Of a stretch of DNA of 56,326 nt, positions 23,574-32,133 are shown piece by piece. The DNA lies in assembly GCA_029973955.1 (NCBI GenBank), contig JARKQJ010000230.1, positions 1-56,326 of the forward strand, in the 5' to 3' direction. Each line of letters begins with the position of its first letter. The first letter of the stretch is position 1. Under the pieces are notes generated by a model. That model saw only the letters and a program-made list of their open reading frames with translations. It did not search any database and had not been told where the DNA came from. The stretch is from Paludibaculum sp. Its GTDB lineage: Bacteria; Acidobacteriota; Terriglobia; Bryobacterales; Bryobacteraceae. The position numbers and the translations under genes are program-made.

Positions 23574-24566
23574 TTGATAGGTCTTGATACCTATTGCGGA
23601 CGCCGCGCTCTCGTAACGGGAGGACTCGGCTTCGTCGGCAGCAATCTCGCTGTAGCTCTCTCCGCCCTTGGTGCGCAGGTGTCGGTCGTCGACGCCTGCG
23701 TACCCGGCTGCGGAGCCGACGAGGCGAACCTCCTCGACGCCCCGCGCCCCATCCGCATCATCCGCTCCAATATCGCCGACCCCTCCGAATTCGCCTCCGA
23801 AATCGCCCACGCCGACGTCATCTTCAATCTGGCCGGTGAGATCAGTCACTCCCGCAGCATGGAAGATCCGCTCCGCGATCTGGAACTCAACACCATCGCC
23901 CAGCTCAAGTTCCTATCCGCCGTCAGTTCCCTCCGCCGCGGCGTCCGCATCGTCTACGCCGGCACCCGCCAGGTCTACGGACCTGCCGCCGTACTGCCCG
24001 TCGCCGAAGACGCCCCCATCAACCCCACGGACTTCAACGGCGTCCACAAACGCGCCGCCGAACAATACCACCTCATGCTCTCCCGCATGGGCCGCCTCGA
24101 CGCCATCGTCCTCCGCCTCACCAATACCTACGGCCCCCGGCTCGGCCTCCACGCGCAGGGACAGGGCTTCCTCTCCGTCTTCTTCAAGCGACTCCTGGCC
24201 GGCCAGGATCTGGAAATCTTCGGGGACGGCTCTCAACTCCGCGATCCCATCTTCTCCGGCGACGTCGTCAACGCCTTCCTCCTCGCCGGCATCGTCCCGC
24301 AGCCGCGGCACCGCATCTACAACATCGGCGGCCCCGAAAGCCTCACCCTCACCCAGATCGCCACCCTCCTCCGCGACGAGATCTCCCCCACGAGCACTCT
24401 CTCCTACCGCCCCTTCCCCGCCGACCACCTCGCCTTCGACATCGGCAGCTACACCTCGGACTCCCGCCTCATCCACCGCGATCTCGGCTGGCAGCCCGCC
24501 GTCCCCTTCCTCAGCGGCGTCCGCCAAACCCTCGCCTGGTTCCTCCAAGGGGCCGCCTGGGCATGA
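23574..24566 (+). CDS. NAD-dependent epimerase/dehydratase (extended SDR), catalytic Tyr replaced
   Basis: A 330-residue nucleotide-sugar-modifying enzyme. TGGLGFVG (residues 15-22) binds NAD, and LRLTNTYGPR and GDGSQLRDPIFSGDVV are typical of sugar epimerases and dehydratases. The expected active-site Y-x3-K reads N155-G-V-H-K159, so the general-base tyrosine is Asn. I recall a subfamily with NGxNK at this place, so this may be a natural variant using different chemistry. The TTG start has a good AGGGGG ribosome site 5 nt upstream. It overlaps the following methyltransferase gene by 4 nt (ATGA). It probably makes a modified sugar for surface glycans. Confidence 0.85.
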   Translation: MIGLDTYCGRRALVTGGLGFVGSNLAVALSALGAQVSVVDACVPGCGADEANLLDAPRPIRIIRSNIADPSEFASEIAHADVIFNLAGEISHSRSMEDPLRDLELNTIAQLKFLSAVSSLRRGVRIVYAGTRQVYGPAAVLPVAEDAPINPTDFNGVHKRAAEQYHLMLSRMGRLDAIVLRLTNTYGPRLGLHAQGQGFLSVFFKRLLAGQDLEIFGDGSQLRDPIFSGDVVNAFLLAGIVPQPRHRIYNIGGPESLTLTQIATLLRDEISPTSTLSYRPFPADHLAFDIGSYTSDSRLIHRDLGWQPAVPFLSGVRQTLAWFLQGAAWA

Positions 24567-25309
24567 ACCCCGGCGAGTACCGCAACCTCGAAGCCGCCGA
24601 ACAGCGCATGTGGTGGTTCCGCGGCATGCGCCGCATTCTCTTCCAACTCCTCGATCCCCTTGCCGCCCAAATGCCCCTCGCCCGCCTGCTCGAGATCGGC
24701 TGCGGCACCGGTGCAATCGCCCGCCAGATCTCCGCCCGCTACGGATGGCAGGTCACCCCCACGGACGTCTCCCATCACGCCCTCCACTCCGCCGCCGCGC
24801 TCGGCTCCCTCCGGCTCCTGCAGTGCGACACCCTCCGTCTTCCCTTCCCGGCCTCCACCTTTGACGCCGTGCTCAGCCTCGACATGCTCGTCCACCTCGA
24901 GCCCGGCCAGGAATCTACCGCCTTTGCCGAATTCGCCCGCGTCCTCAAGCCCGGCGGCCTCCTCATCCTCCGCGCCGCCGCCTTCCACGCCCTCCGCAGC
25001 CGCCACTCCGCTTACGTCGGCGAACGCCAGCGCTTCTCCCGCGCCCAACTGACCGCTCTCGCCCACCGCCACGGCCTCCACATCCACCGCGCCACCTACG
25101 CCAACTCGCTCCTCCTCCCCATCGCCTTCGCCAAGTTCCGCCTCTGGGAACCCCTCACCCAAGCTCCTCCCGCCAGCGCCGTCTCCCTCGGCCCGCCCTG
25201 GCTCGAAGCGCTGCTCTATTCCGCCCTCCACGCCGAATCCGCCTTCTTGAGCACAGGCCGCAACCTCCCTCTCGGCCAGTCCATCCTTCTGCTGGCCCGC
25301 AAGCGTTAG
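24563..25309 (+). CDS. SAM-dependent methyltransferase (type 11/12)
   Basis: A 248-residue methyltransferase with an N-terminal helix segment (YRNLEAAEQRMWWFRGMRRILFQLLD) usual in glycan-cluster methyltransferases. Motif I is LLEIGCGTGAIARQISAR, followed by LSLDMLVHL and the post-motif RVLKPGGLLILRAAAF. Translationally coupled to the epimerase by the ATGA overlap. It faces the DegT aminotransferase gene with no gap (25309/25310). Likely O- or C-methylation of the sugar made by the cluster, as inference from context. Confidence 0.82.
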   Translation: MNPGEYRNLEAAEQRMWWFRGMRRILFQLLDPLAAQMPLARLLEIGCGTGAIARQISARYGWQVTPTDVSHHALHSAAALGSLRLLQCDTLRLPFPASTFDAVLSLDMLVHLEPGQESTAFAEFARVLKPGGLLILRAAAFHALRSRHSAYVGERQRFSRAQLTALAHRHGLHIHRATYANSLLLPIAFAKFRLWEPLTQAPPASAVSLGPPWLEALLYSALHAESAFLSTGRNLPLGQSILLLARKR

Positions 25310-26422
25310 CTATCCGCGAAAGAACCGCCGCACCGCCGCCGCCACCTCTTCCGCCTGTTCCAACGGCAGATGCGCCCACAACGGCAACGACACCAGCCGC
25401 CGGCACGCCCGCTCCGCCACCGGGAGATCCCCCTTCTTCAGCCCGCAATCGGCAAACGCCGGATGCAGGTGCAGCGGCACCGGGTAATGCACGCCCGTCC
25501 CAATCCCCATCTCTCGCAAATACGCCCGCAGCTTCTCCCGCTTCGAAACCAGAATCGGGAACAGGTGCTGCACCCCACCCTCCACCGCCTCCGGAATCTC
25601 CACTCCTCCACACCCCGCCAGCTCTCTCCGGTACACCGCCGCCACCGCCGCCCGGTGCGCATTCCAGTCCGCCAGCCGTGGCAGAAATGCCCGCAAAAAC
25701 CCCGCCTGCACCTCGTCCAGCCGCGAGTTGATCCCGCCCATCCTGGCCACCATATCCACCGACCCCGGCACACGCCCGCCATCCCGCCGCGCCCGCAGCC
25801 GTCCCGCCGTCCCTGCGTGATCCGTCGCGATCGCGCCGCCGTCTCCCAGGCATCCCAGGTTCTTCGTCGGATAGAAACTGTACGTCACATACCGCGACCA
25901 CGCCGTCAGTGCCCTGCCCCGGTACCGCGCCCCATGCGCCTGCGCCGCGTCCTGAATCACCACCCAGTTCCGCTCCCGGCCCAACCGCCGGAAATCCGCC
26001 ATCGCCGCCGGCATCCCATACAGGTGCACCACCACGAGCCCCGCCGTCCGTCGCGTCGCCCGCTCCGCCGCATCTTCGGCGCTCAACAACAGCGTCTTCG
26101 GATCTACATCCGCAAATCGCGGCCGCGCTCCCGCCCCCGCAATCCCCACGCCCGTGAACGGCGCGGTCAATGGCGAGGTCAGCACCTCCTGCTTCGAGTC
26201 CGTGATCCCCGCATCCCGCAGGCACAGCTCGATCGCCGCCGTCCCGTTGCCGCACCCCACCGCCGCCCGCGCACCCATCGCCGCCGCGAACTCCCGCTCG
26301 AACGCCGCCCCCTCTTCCCCCAGAATGAAGCTCATCCGCGCCAGCACGGCCTCCAGCCGCGCCTGCCACTCCGCCCGCGTCTCCTCCAGCGCCGGCTTTA
26401 GGTTGACTGGTGGAATGCGCAT
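25310..26422 (-). CDS. DegT/DnrJ/EryC1 sugar aminotransferase
   Basis: A 370-residue PLP enzyme that aminates keto-sugar nucleotides. Lys187 in SFYPTKNLG is the PLP lysine; QDAAQAHGA with Asp158 and GCGNGTAAIELCL complete the cofactor site, and GINSRLDEVQAGFL is a family hallmark. The ATG at 26422 opens the conserved MRIPPVNLKPAL start; longer frames are not protein-like. It overlaps the end of the GT2 gene upstream by 25 nt. With the convergent epimerase/methyltransferase pair it forms a small amino-sugar cluster. Confidence 0.92.
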   Translation of the reverse strand: MRIPPVNLKPALEETRAEWQARLEAVLARMSFILGEEGAAFEREFAAAMGARAAVGCGNGTAAIELCLRDAGITDSKQEVLTSPLTAPFTGVGIAGAGARPRFADVDPKTLLLSAEDAAERATRRTAGLVVVHLYGMPAAMADFRRLGRERNWVVIQDAAQAHGARYRGRALTAWSRYVTYSFYPTKNLGCLGDGGAIATDHAGTAGRLRARRDGGRVPGSVDMVARMGGINSRLDEVQAGFLRAFLPRLADWNAHRAAVAAVYRRELAGCGGVEIPEAVEGGVQHLFPILVSKREKLRAYLREMGIGTGVHYPVPLHLHPAFADCGLKKGDLPVAERACRRLVSLPLWAHLPLEQAEEVAAAVRRFFRG

Positions 26423-27153
26423 AGCACCCGGTCCACCATCTTGCCCGTCCCCTCCACCACCACCAATCGCCAGTACAACCCCGTAAACTGCCGCAGCGTC
26501 TCCAGCAGCGAACGCCACCGGAAAAACTGGCTCGACCCGTGCAGCCGCGGATAGTGATGCACCCCCACCTCCGCCACTCCGCACCCCGACAGCTCAATCT
26601 TCTTCACCAGCTCCAGGCAGATCGTCCCGGACGTCGATTCCAGCCGCAAATCCTCCACCAGCTCCCGCCGGATCAGCCTGAAGTCGCAGTCGATGTCCCG
26701 GATCCTGATCCCGAACAACACCCGCGCCACCTGGTTGTAGATCTTCCCAATCGCCACCCTGTGCCACGGATCGTGCCTTCGCAGCTTGTACCCGTTCACC
26801 AGACCCACTCCCGGCCGCAGCAGCTCCACCAGCTCTCGCAGCTCTCCAGGGTCATACTGCCCGTCCCCGTCCGTGTAGAACACCAGCTCCTTCGACGCCG
26901 CCTCAAAGCCGCTCCGCAGCGCCCCACCATACCCGCGGTTCTGCCCGTGCGTCACCACCCGCAGCCGCTCTCCATAATGCTCCTGCAGCTCCGCCAGCAC
27001 GGCGCCTGTCTCGTCGCCGCTGCCGTCGTTCACCACAATTACTTCGTAGTCGGAAGCAACGGATTCTAAAGTCTGAAATGCCTTCTTCAACAGCCCCGGC
27101 AAACTCGGGGCGTCGTTGTAGGCGGGAAAGAATACGGAAACACCCAAATCCAT
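26398..27153 (-). CDS. Family 2 glycosyltransferase (DPM1/ArnC-like)
   Basis: A 251-residue soluble or membrane-associated GT2. Key motifs are FPAYNDAPSLPGLL, VVNDGSGDET, TDGDGQYDPGEL (the DxD-type metal site) and DIDCDFRLIRRELVE. This resembles dolichol/undecaprenyl-phosphate mannose synthases but without a C-terminal membrane domain, so it probably moves a sugar onto undecaprenyl phosphate or a nascent lipid-linked glycan. It overlaps the aminotransferase start. The 101 nt upstream, towards the LolA-like gene, contain no recognisable element. Confidence 0.85.
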   Translation of the reverse strand: MDLGVSVFFPAYNDAPSLPGLLKKAFQTLESVASDYEVIVVNDGSGDETGAVLAELQEHYGERLRVVTHGQNRGYGGALRSGFEAASKELVFYTDGDGQYDPGELRELVELLRPGVGLVNGYKLRRHDPWHRVAIGKIYNQVARVLFGIRIRDIDCDFRLIRRELVEDLRLESTSGTICLELVKKIELSGCGVAEVGVHHYPRLHGSSQFFRWRSLLETLRQFTGLYWRLVVVEGTGKMVDRVLCAFHQST

Positions 27154-27254
27154 CTTTCGATACCCGTAAACGAGGATTAGTCAGAGACTATCACTCCCAG
27201 TAGGGTTTCGCAAGTTCCCACCGTAAAAACAGACCGGAAAGTCCACTTTTTCGA

Positions 27255-28121
27255 CTACTGCCCCGCCGGCCCCGCCACCTCTCCAAACTCGATCTTCGAC
27301 TCGGCCGTCGCCCGCCGGAACTCGCTGTTCGCCACGTTCATCGTGATGTTCCGCTTGTACCCGAAAAACACCTGCAGCCCGAACTCCGTCCCATACGACT
27401 TCGGAAACCACAGCCCCTCCGCCACTTTCTGATACGTGATCTGGAACCCCAGTTGCTTCAGGTCGATGCCAAGCAGAATCTTCACCGCCTTCGGGATCTT
27501 GAACGACAGATCCGTCGCCACCAGCAGCGGCTGATACTCCTCCGGGTCCACATACACATCGCCCTTCCAGTGCCGGTCCCCATCCCAATCGTCCCCATCC
27601 TCCCGCTTCTGCGGCTCAAACCTGATGTGCCACGCCTCCACCCCCGCCACCTTCTTCCGTCCCTTCAGCTCAAACTTGTAATACCTCTGCTCCGCCCCCG
27701 TCAGCGGAAACATGTCCTTCGAAAACCCGTCCCGGCTCTTCTTGTCGTTCACCAGATCGTCGGTCAGGTCCTCGATCAGGTCCCCGTCAAGATCCGTGTC
27801 CTTGTACTGGAATCCCGGCTCGCCGTACGGCAGCACCTTCCCACCCCGCTCGTACTTGCCTTCAAACTTCTCCAGCGTCTTTTTCGTCGCCGTCTCGGTC
27901 GGCATTACCGAATACTGCCGCTTCTCTTCCCGCGACAGCTTCCCGTTGGTCCGCAGCAGCCGCACCAGCGTATCCTGCCGGTACACCACAGTCTTGCGCG
28001 CCTCCACCGCCGCTTCCTGGTTCTCCGCCAGCCGCTTCAGGATCTCCGCCAGCGACGGCGGTTCCCCGGCCACCAGCGGCCAGGCAAGCACGATCAGCGC
28101 TATTCTGCGTAGCTCACTCAT
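27255..28121 (-). CDS. Exported LolA-like (outer-membrane lipoprotein-sorting) protein
   Basis: A 288-residue exported protein; MSELRRIALIVLAWPLVAG is the signal peptide. The body resembles the LolA/LolB-like fold group: long N-terminal helix (SLAEILKRLAENQEAAVEARKTVVYRQDTLVRLL), then beta strands with GVEAWHIRFEPQ and WKGDVYVDPEEYQPLLVATDL, a typical 'substrate slides along the sheet' pattern of COG2834 proteins. A very acidic insert (DTDLDGDLIEDLTDDLVND) is unusual. It sits downstream of two FtsX-type permeases and a small exported protein. The start at 28121 was selected for the signal peptide. Confidence 0.65.
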   Translation of the reverse strand: MSELRRIALIVLAWPLVAGEPPSLAEILKRLAENQEAAVEARKTVVYRQDTLVRLLRTNGKLSREEKRQYSVMPTETATKKTLEKFEGKYERGGKVLPYGEPGFQYKDTDLDGDLIEDLTDDLVNDKKSRDGFSKDMFPLTGAEQRYYKFELKGRKKVAGVEAWHIRFEPQKREDGDDWDGDRHWKGDVYVDPEEYQPLLVATDLSFKIPKAVKILLGIDLKQLGFQITYQKVAEGLWFPKSYGTEFGLQVFFGYKRNITMNVANSEFRRATAESKIEFGEVAGPAGQ

Positions 28122-28166
28122 GCCAACAATACGAATCAACCCCGCGCCGTGTTGCGCCAAAATCTC

Positions 28167-28592
28167 TTATTGCCGCCGCACCAGTTCCAGCGCGTCCACA
28201 ATCAGGTTTGTCCCGGCCTGCACCAGCAGCGCCACCGTCCCGCACACCCCGCGCTTGTACCCCTCCGGCACCTCAATCAACTGCTTGTCCAACTCCGCCG
28301 GCAGCGGCTCCACTCTTTTCTCCAGTGCCGCCGGCAACGTGCCAGTCACCCGCAACTGCCGCGACAACGCCGCCGGCACCTCGCCCTTCTTCACCAGCCC
28401 GGGCGGCAGATGCCCGGACCCCGGCCGGTAATAGTCCAGCATCAGCTTCACTTCCGCGTCGTGAAAAAAGGGATAAACCACCTTCGGCGCCTCGGCCTGC
28501 TCTTTGCTCTGGTCCTTGCCCTGCTCTTTACCTTGATCTTGGGCCAGACCCAGCCCGGCCGCCATCGCCATCAGTACTGCGAGTCGTTTCAC
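28167..28592 (-). CDS. Small exported protein of unknown function
   Basis: A 141-residue protein with a clear signal sequence (MKRLAVLMAMAAGLGLA), a low-complexity Gln/Lys/Glu linker (DQGKEQGKDQSKEQAEA), and a domain with FFHDAEVKLMLDYYRPGSGHLPPGLVKKGEVPAALSRQL. The phrase 'G-LPPGL-K-G-LP--L' recurs in small proteins of Acidobacteriota; function is unknown. GTG start at 28592 with GGGGTAA upstream. It lies 22 nt after the second permease and 45 nt before the LolA-like gene, so it is probably part of that transcript. Confidence 0.65.
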   Translation of the reverse strand: MKRLAVLMAMAAGLGLAQDQGKEQGKDQSKEQAEAPKVVYPFFHDAEVKLMLDYYRPGSGHLPPGLVKKGEVPAALSRQLRVTGTLPAALEKRVEPLPAELDKQLIEVPEGYKRGVCGTVALLVQAGTNLIVDALELVRRQ

Positions 28593-28614
28593 TTACCCCA
28601 GCCTACCAACCCCG

Positions 28615-29868
28615 CTATTCGTACCGCAGCGCCTCCACCGGATCCAGCCGCGCTGCCTTCGTCGCCGGCCAGAGCCCGAAGAATAAGCCCACCCCCACGC
28701 TCACCAACACCCCCAGCGCCGCCGCCCACACCGGGACGCTCGTCGGCAGCGAGGGGAACACCATCCCCGCTATCTTCGAAATCACCCACCCCAACCCCAT
28801 TCCCATCAACCCTCCGGCGAACGTCAGCACCACCGCCTCCGTCAAAAACTGCACGATGATATCCACCTTCCGCGCCCCAATCGCCTTCCTCACCCCAATC
28901 TCCTTCGTCCGCTCCGTCACGCTCACCAGCATGATGTTCATCACCCCGATCCCGCCCACCAGCAGCCCGATCGACGACAGCACCACCATCACCAGCGCCG
29001 TCACGCTCGTCACCTGCCGGAAATCCTCAATCATCTGCTCCGCCGTGTTCAGCCCGAAGTTGTCCGGCTCGTTGTACTTGAGCCGCCGCTCCTGCCTCAG
29101 CACCCCGCGCACCTCGTCGATCGCCGCCGAAAGCTGCCCCGGCTGCGCCGCCACCACAATCATGTGCTCGATCGCCCCCGGCTCCAGCTTCTTCATCGTG
29201 TGATACGGCAGCAGCACCCGGTTGTCCTGCTGGCCCGGGAACGAGTTCGCGGGCCGGTTCATCACACCCACCACCTGGTAGCTGTGCCCGTCCACCTGGA
29301 TCTCTTTGCCCACCGCGTCCAGCCCCGCGAACAGGCTCTTGTTGATGTCCTCCCCAATCACGACCACCGGCACGTGATGGACGTTCTCAAACTCGGAAAA
29401 GAACCGCCCCTTCGCCAGCTCCGCGTTCCCGCCCTGCGCATACTTCTCGTCCGTCCCCCCCAGGTTCACCTGCATCACGTCGTTGCCCTTGTAGTGCACC
29501 TTGTGCAGGCCCCGCGGCGGGAACAGATACGGACTCACCGATCGCACCGAACGGCACCGGTCCCGAATCGCCATCGCCTGCTCGTACGTCAGCGGCTTCC
29601 GCTGGTACTCCTCCCTCGAGCGGTTGCTGAACCGGATCCCCGCCTGCCACTTCAGCACAATGATCGAGTCGGTTCCAAAGCTCTTGATCGCGTTCGTCAC
29701 CGCCCCGTCAAATCCCGTCAGAATGCTCCCTACCCCGATAATCGTCCCCGTCCCGATGATCACCCCCAGCACCGTCAGGAAGCTCCTCATCTTGTGGCCG
29801 CGAATCGCCGCCAAAGCCAGCCCGATACCGGCCAGAATGATCGCTGCGTTGTTAACTTTTTTCTTCAC
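28615..29868 (-). CDS. ABC transporter permease, MacB/FtsX type (second of pair)
   Basis: A 417-residue permease with the MacB layout: TM1 (NAAIILAGIGLALAAIRGHKMRSFLTVLGVIIGTGTIIGVGS), a large periplasmic domain (about residues 60-280), and three C-terminal helices with the FtsX signature (GIGVMNIMLVSVTERTKEIGVRKAIGARK). It overlaps the upstream permease by 4 nt, so the two probably form a heterodimer. No ATPase gene is adjacent. In other bacteria such permeases export lipoproteins, peptides or drugs, or transmit mechanical signals. Confidence 0.9.
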   Translation of the reverse strand: MKKKVNNAAIILAGIGLALAAIRGHKMRSFLTVLGVIIGTGTIIGVGSILTGFDGAVTNAIKSFGTDSIIVLKWQAGIRFSNRSREEYQRKPLTYEQAMAIRDRCRSVRSVSPYLFPPRGLHKVHYKGNDVMQVNLGGTDEKYAQGGNAELAKGRFFSEFENVHHVPVVVIGEDINKSLFAGLDAVGKEIQVDGHSYQVVGVMNRPANSFPGQQDNRVLLPYHTMKKLEPGAIEHMIVVAAQPGQLSAAIDEVRGVLRQERRLKYNEPDNFGLNTAEQMIEDFRQVTSVTALVMVVLSSIGLLVGGIGVMNIMLVSVTERTKEIGVRKAIGARKVDIIVQFLTEAVVLTFAGGLMGMGLGWVISKIAGMVFPSLPTSVPVWAAALGVLVSVGVGLFFGLWPATKAARLDPVEALRYE

Positions 29869-31106
29869 TTTTCCGCCCTGAGTGCTTCAATTGGATCGAG
29901 TTTTGACGCCTGCCGCGCCGGATATATCCCAAAAAACAGCCCTACCGTCGCCGACAGCCCCACCCCTACCACCACCGACGACAGCGGCAGGTCCATCGGC
30001 ACCGGCGTGAAGTTCCGCACCGCCACCGCCACACACCACGCGATCAATACCCCAAACAGCCCTCCAGCCCCCGATAACACCGCCGATTCGATCAAGAACT
30101 GCCACAGAATGTCGCTCCGCCGCGCACCCAGTGACTTCCTCACCCCAATCTCCTGCGTCCGCTCCGTCACCACCGCCAGCATGATATTCATGATCACCAC
30201 CCCGCCCACCACCATGAAGACACTCACCACCGCCATCGCCGTCGCCGCAATCGCGCCCGTCAATCGCTCCCACGCCCCCATGATCGATTGCGAGTTCAGC
30301 AGCATGAAATTGTCGTCCTGCCCCGGCCGCAGATGCCGGTACGCCCGCATCAGCACCTTCACTTCATCCATTGCCTGCTGAAAATGCGCGTGATCAATCG
30401 CTTGGCAGGAAAAGCTCAACCATCGTCTCGCCCCAAATGCCTTGAACAGCGTGTAAATCGGCATATGCACGAAGTTGTCCTGCGACTGCCCGAACACGCT
30501 CCCGATCTTCTTGGCCACCCCAATCACTTCATACGGCTTGCCCTGAATGTCGATCACCTTCCCCACCGGGTCCATGCCCGTGAAGTACTTCTCTTTCAGA
30601 TCCGCCCCGATGAACGCCACCGCGCGCCGCCCCTGCACGTCCCCGTCGCTCAGATACCTTCCGCTCTCCACCTGCACGTTGTTCAACACGCTCAGGTTCG
30701 ATGTTCCGCCCGTGATGGTCACGTCTTCCATCCGCTTGCCCTGATACACCACATCGGCCGTCCGCTCCGTCGACATCCCAATGTCGTGCAGCATCGTCGC
30801 CCGTTGCTTCAGGAACTCAAACTCGTCCGGCGACAACTCCGGATTCTTCTTCTGCAGCTCCAGAAACCGCTTCGGATCCCAATCGCCGAGGAACGCGAAT
30901 CGCACCACCACGAAGCCGTCCGCGCCCAGGTCCGCGATCTTCGTCGCCACATACACGTCCATGCCGTGAATCAGCGCCATCACCGCGATCAGCGTCGTGG
31001 TCGACAGGATGATCCCCAGCAGCGTCAGAAAGGTGCGCAGCTTGGCCGTCCGCAGGTTGGCCGCCGCAATCAGGAATGCCTCGGAGATCGAGGCCGTGGA
31101 TTTCAT
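29865..31106 (-). CDS. ABC transporter permease, MacB/FtsX type (first of pair)
   Basis: A 413-residue paralogue of the next gene. TM1 region is RTFLTLLGIILSTTTLIAVMALIHG, the periplasmic MacB_PCD domain follows, and the C-terminal FtsX part contains MNIMLAVVTERTQEIGVRKSLGARRSDILWQFLIES. The ATG at 31106 lies 8 nt after the stop of the YheT-like gene. The pair plus a LolA-like protein recalls the LolC/LolE/LolA arrangement, but the ATP-binding LolD-like partner is not in the window. The substrate is therefore open. Confidence 0.9.
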   Translation of the reverse strand: MKSTASISEAFLIAAANLRTAKLRTFLTLLGIILSTTTLIAVMALIHGMDVYVATKIADLGADGFVVVRFAFLGDWDPKRFLELQKKNPELSPDEFEFLKQRATMLHDIGMSTERTADVVYQGKRMEDVTITGGTSNLSVLNNVQVESGRYLSDGDVQGRRAVAFIGADLKEKYFTGMDPVGKVIDIQGKPYEVIGVAKKIGSVFGQSQDNFVHMPIYTLFKAFGARRWLSFSCQAIDHAHFQQAMDEVKVLMRAYRHLRPGQDDNFMLLNSQSIMGAWERLTGAIAATAMAVVSVFMVVGGVVIMNIMLAVVTERTQEIGVRKSLGARRSDILWQFLIESAVLSGAGGLFGVLIAWCVAVAVRNFTPVPMDLPLSSVVVGVGLSATVGLFFGIYPARQASKLDPIEALRAEK

Positions 31107-31114
31107 CTCACTAT

Positions 31115-32095
31115 CTAGACGATGGCGGCCGGCCCTTTGTTCCGAAGTTCCTCAATCCAATCAAGTAGCACTTCGTCCAGCCAGAACCGCGGCCGCTGCC
31201 GCGCAATGAAGCCCACATGCCCGCCCGACGCCACCGCCAGCAGCCGGATCCGCGGATTCTCGCGGATCTCCGGCGAACCGTAGATCTCAAATGGAATCAA
31301 CGGATCGTCCTGCGCCTGCACCAATAACGCCGGCACCCGGATACCGCCCACAAATCGGATCGCCGACTGCGTCGCATAGTAGTTCGGCGCATCCCCGAAT
31401 CCGAACGCTTTCGCCGTGAACCGGTCGTCAAACTCGAAGATCGTCCGCGTCTGCTCCAGGCCCTCGATCGGGAACCGCCCTGGATCCGCCAGGTGCCTCC
31501 GCCGGTACCTCGCCCGCAGCCCCCGCATAAATCGTAGCTCGTAGATTCTGTTCTCGATCGCCGCCAGCCGCCGCACGCACGCATGCAGGTCGATCGGCGT
31601 CGATACCGCGCATACCCCATCCAACAACCCCTGCGCCGCCTCGCCCATCTCCCCCGCCAGCTTCAACGCCACATTCCCGCCCAGCGAAAAACCAATCAGA
31701 TACCTGGGTCCTTTGCCTTCCGCGCGGAAACGCTCCAGCACCGCCCGCACATCCTGCGTCAGTCCGGAGTGGTACAGTGTGCCCGTCAGGTGCTCCGTCC
31801 CGCCGCAACTCCGCATGTTGATGCGGTGTACCGCGTAGCCGGCCTCCAGCAGGCACTGTGCCAGCGAGACCATATACCCGCTGCGGCTCGAACCTTCCAG
31901 CCCGTGGTGCAGAAACACCTCGCCCCGCGCTTCACCCGCCGGGCGGTTCTCATGCACCAGAATCCGGGTGCCCGGTTCCGTGTCATAAAGCACCGCTCGC
32001 GTCGGGTAGCGCTGTTCGTCGATCGCCCGCCGCCAGAAGTTGGCTGCAATCGTCAGCAGGTGCGGATTCTTGAAATACGGAATGAAAGGACGCAA
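31115..32095 (-). CDS. YheT-like alpha/beta hydrolase
   Basis: A 326-residue serine hydrolase of the YheT/ABHD1 group. Landmarks are FIPYFKNPHLLTI at the N-terminus, HGLEGSS (oxyanion loop), INMRSCGG, the nucleophile elbow GFSLGGN, and SGGHVGF with the catalytic His. Members are esterases of unknown natural substrate, possibly membrane lipids. The TTG start at 32095 is the only one that keeps the conserved first motif. It is followed by the two permeases and preceded by the GAF-ANTAR regulator gene, 38 nt away on the same strand. Confidence 0.87.
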   Translation of the reverse strand: MRPFIPYFKNPHLLTIAANFWRRAIDEQRYPTRAVLYDTEPGTRILVHENRPAGEARGEVFLHHGLEGSSRSGYMVSLAQCLLEAGYAVHRINMRSCGGTEHLTGTLYHSGLTQDVRAVLERFRAEGKGPRYLIGFSLGGNVALKLAGEMGEAAQGLLDGVCAVSTPIDLHACVRRLAAIENRIYELRFMRGLRARYRRRHLADPGRFPIEGLEQTRTIFEFDDRFTAKAFGFGDAPNYYATQSAIRFVGGIRVPALLVQAQDDPLIPFEIYGSPEIRENPRIRLLAVASGGHVGFIARQRPRFWLDEVLLDWIEELRNKGPAAIV

Positions 32096-32133
32096 ACAGG
32101 GAGTCCCGCTCTTCGTCCGGCTCGGTCGCCGGC

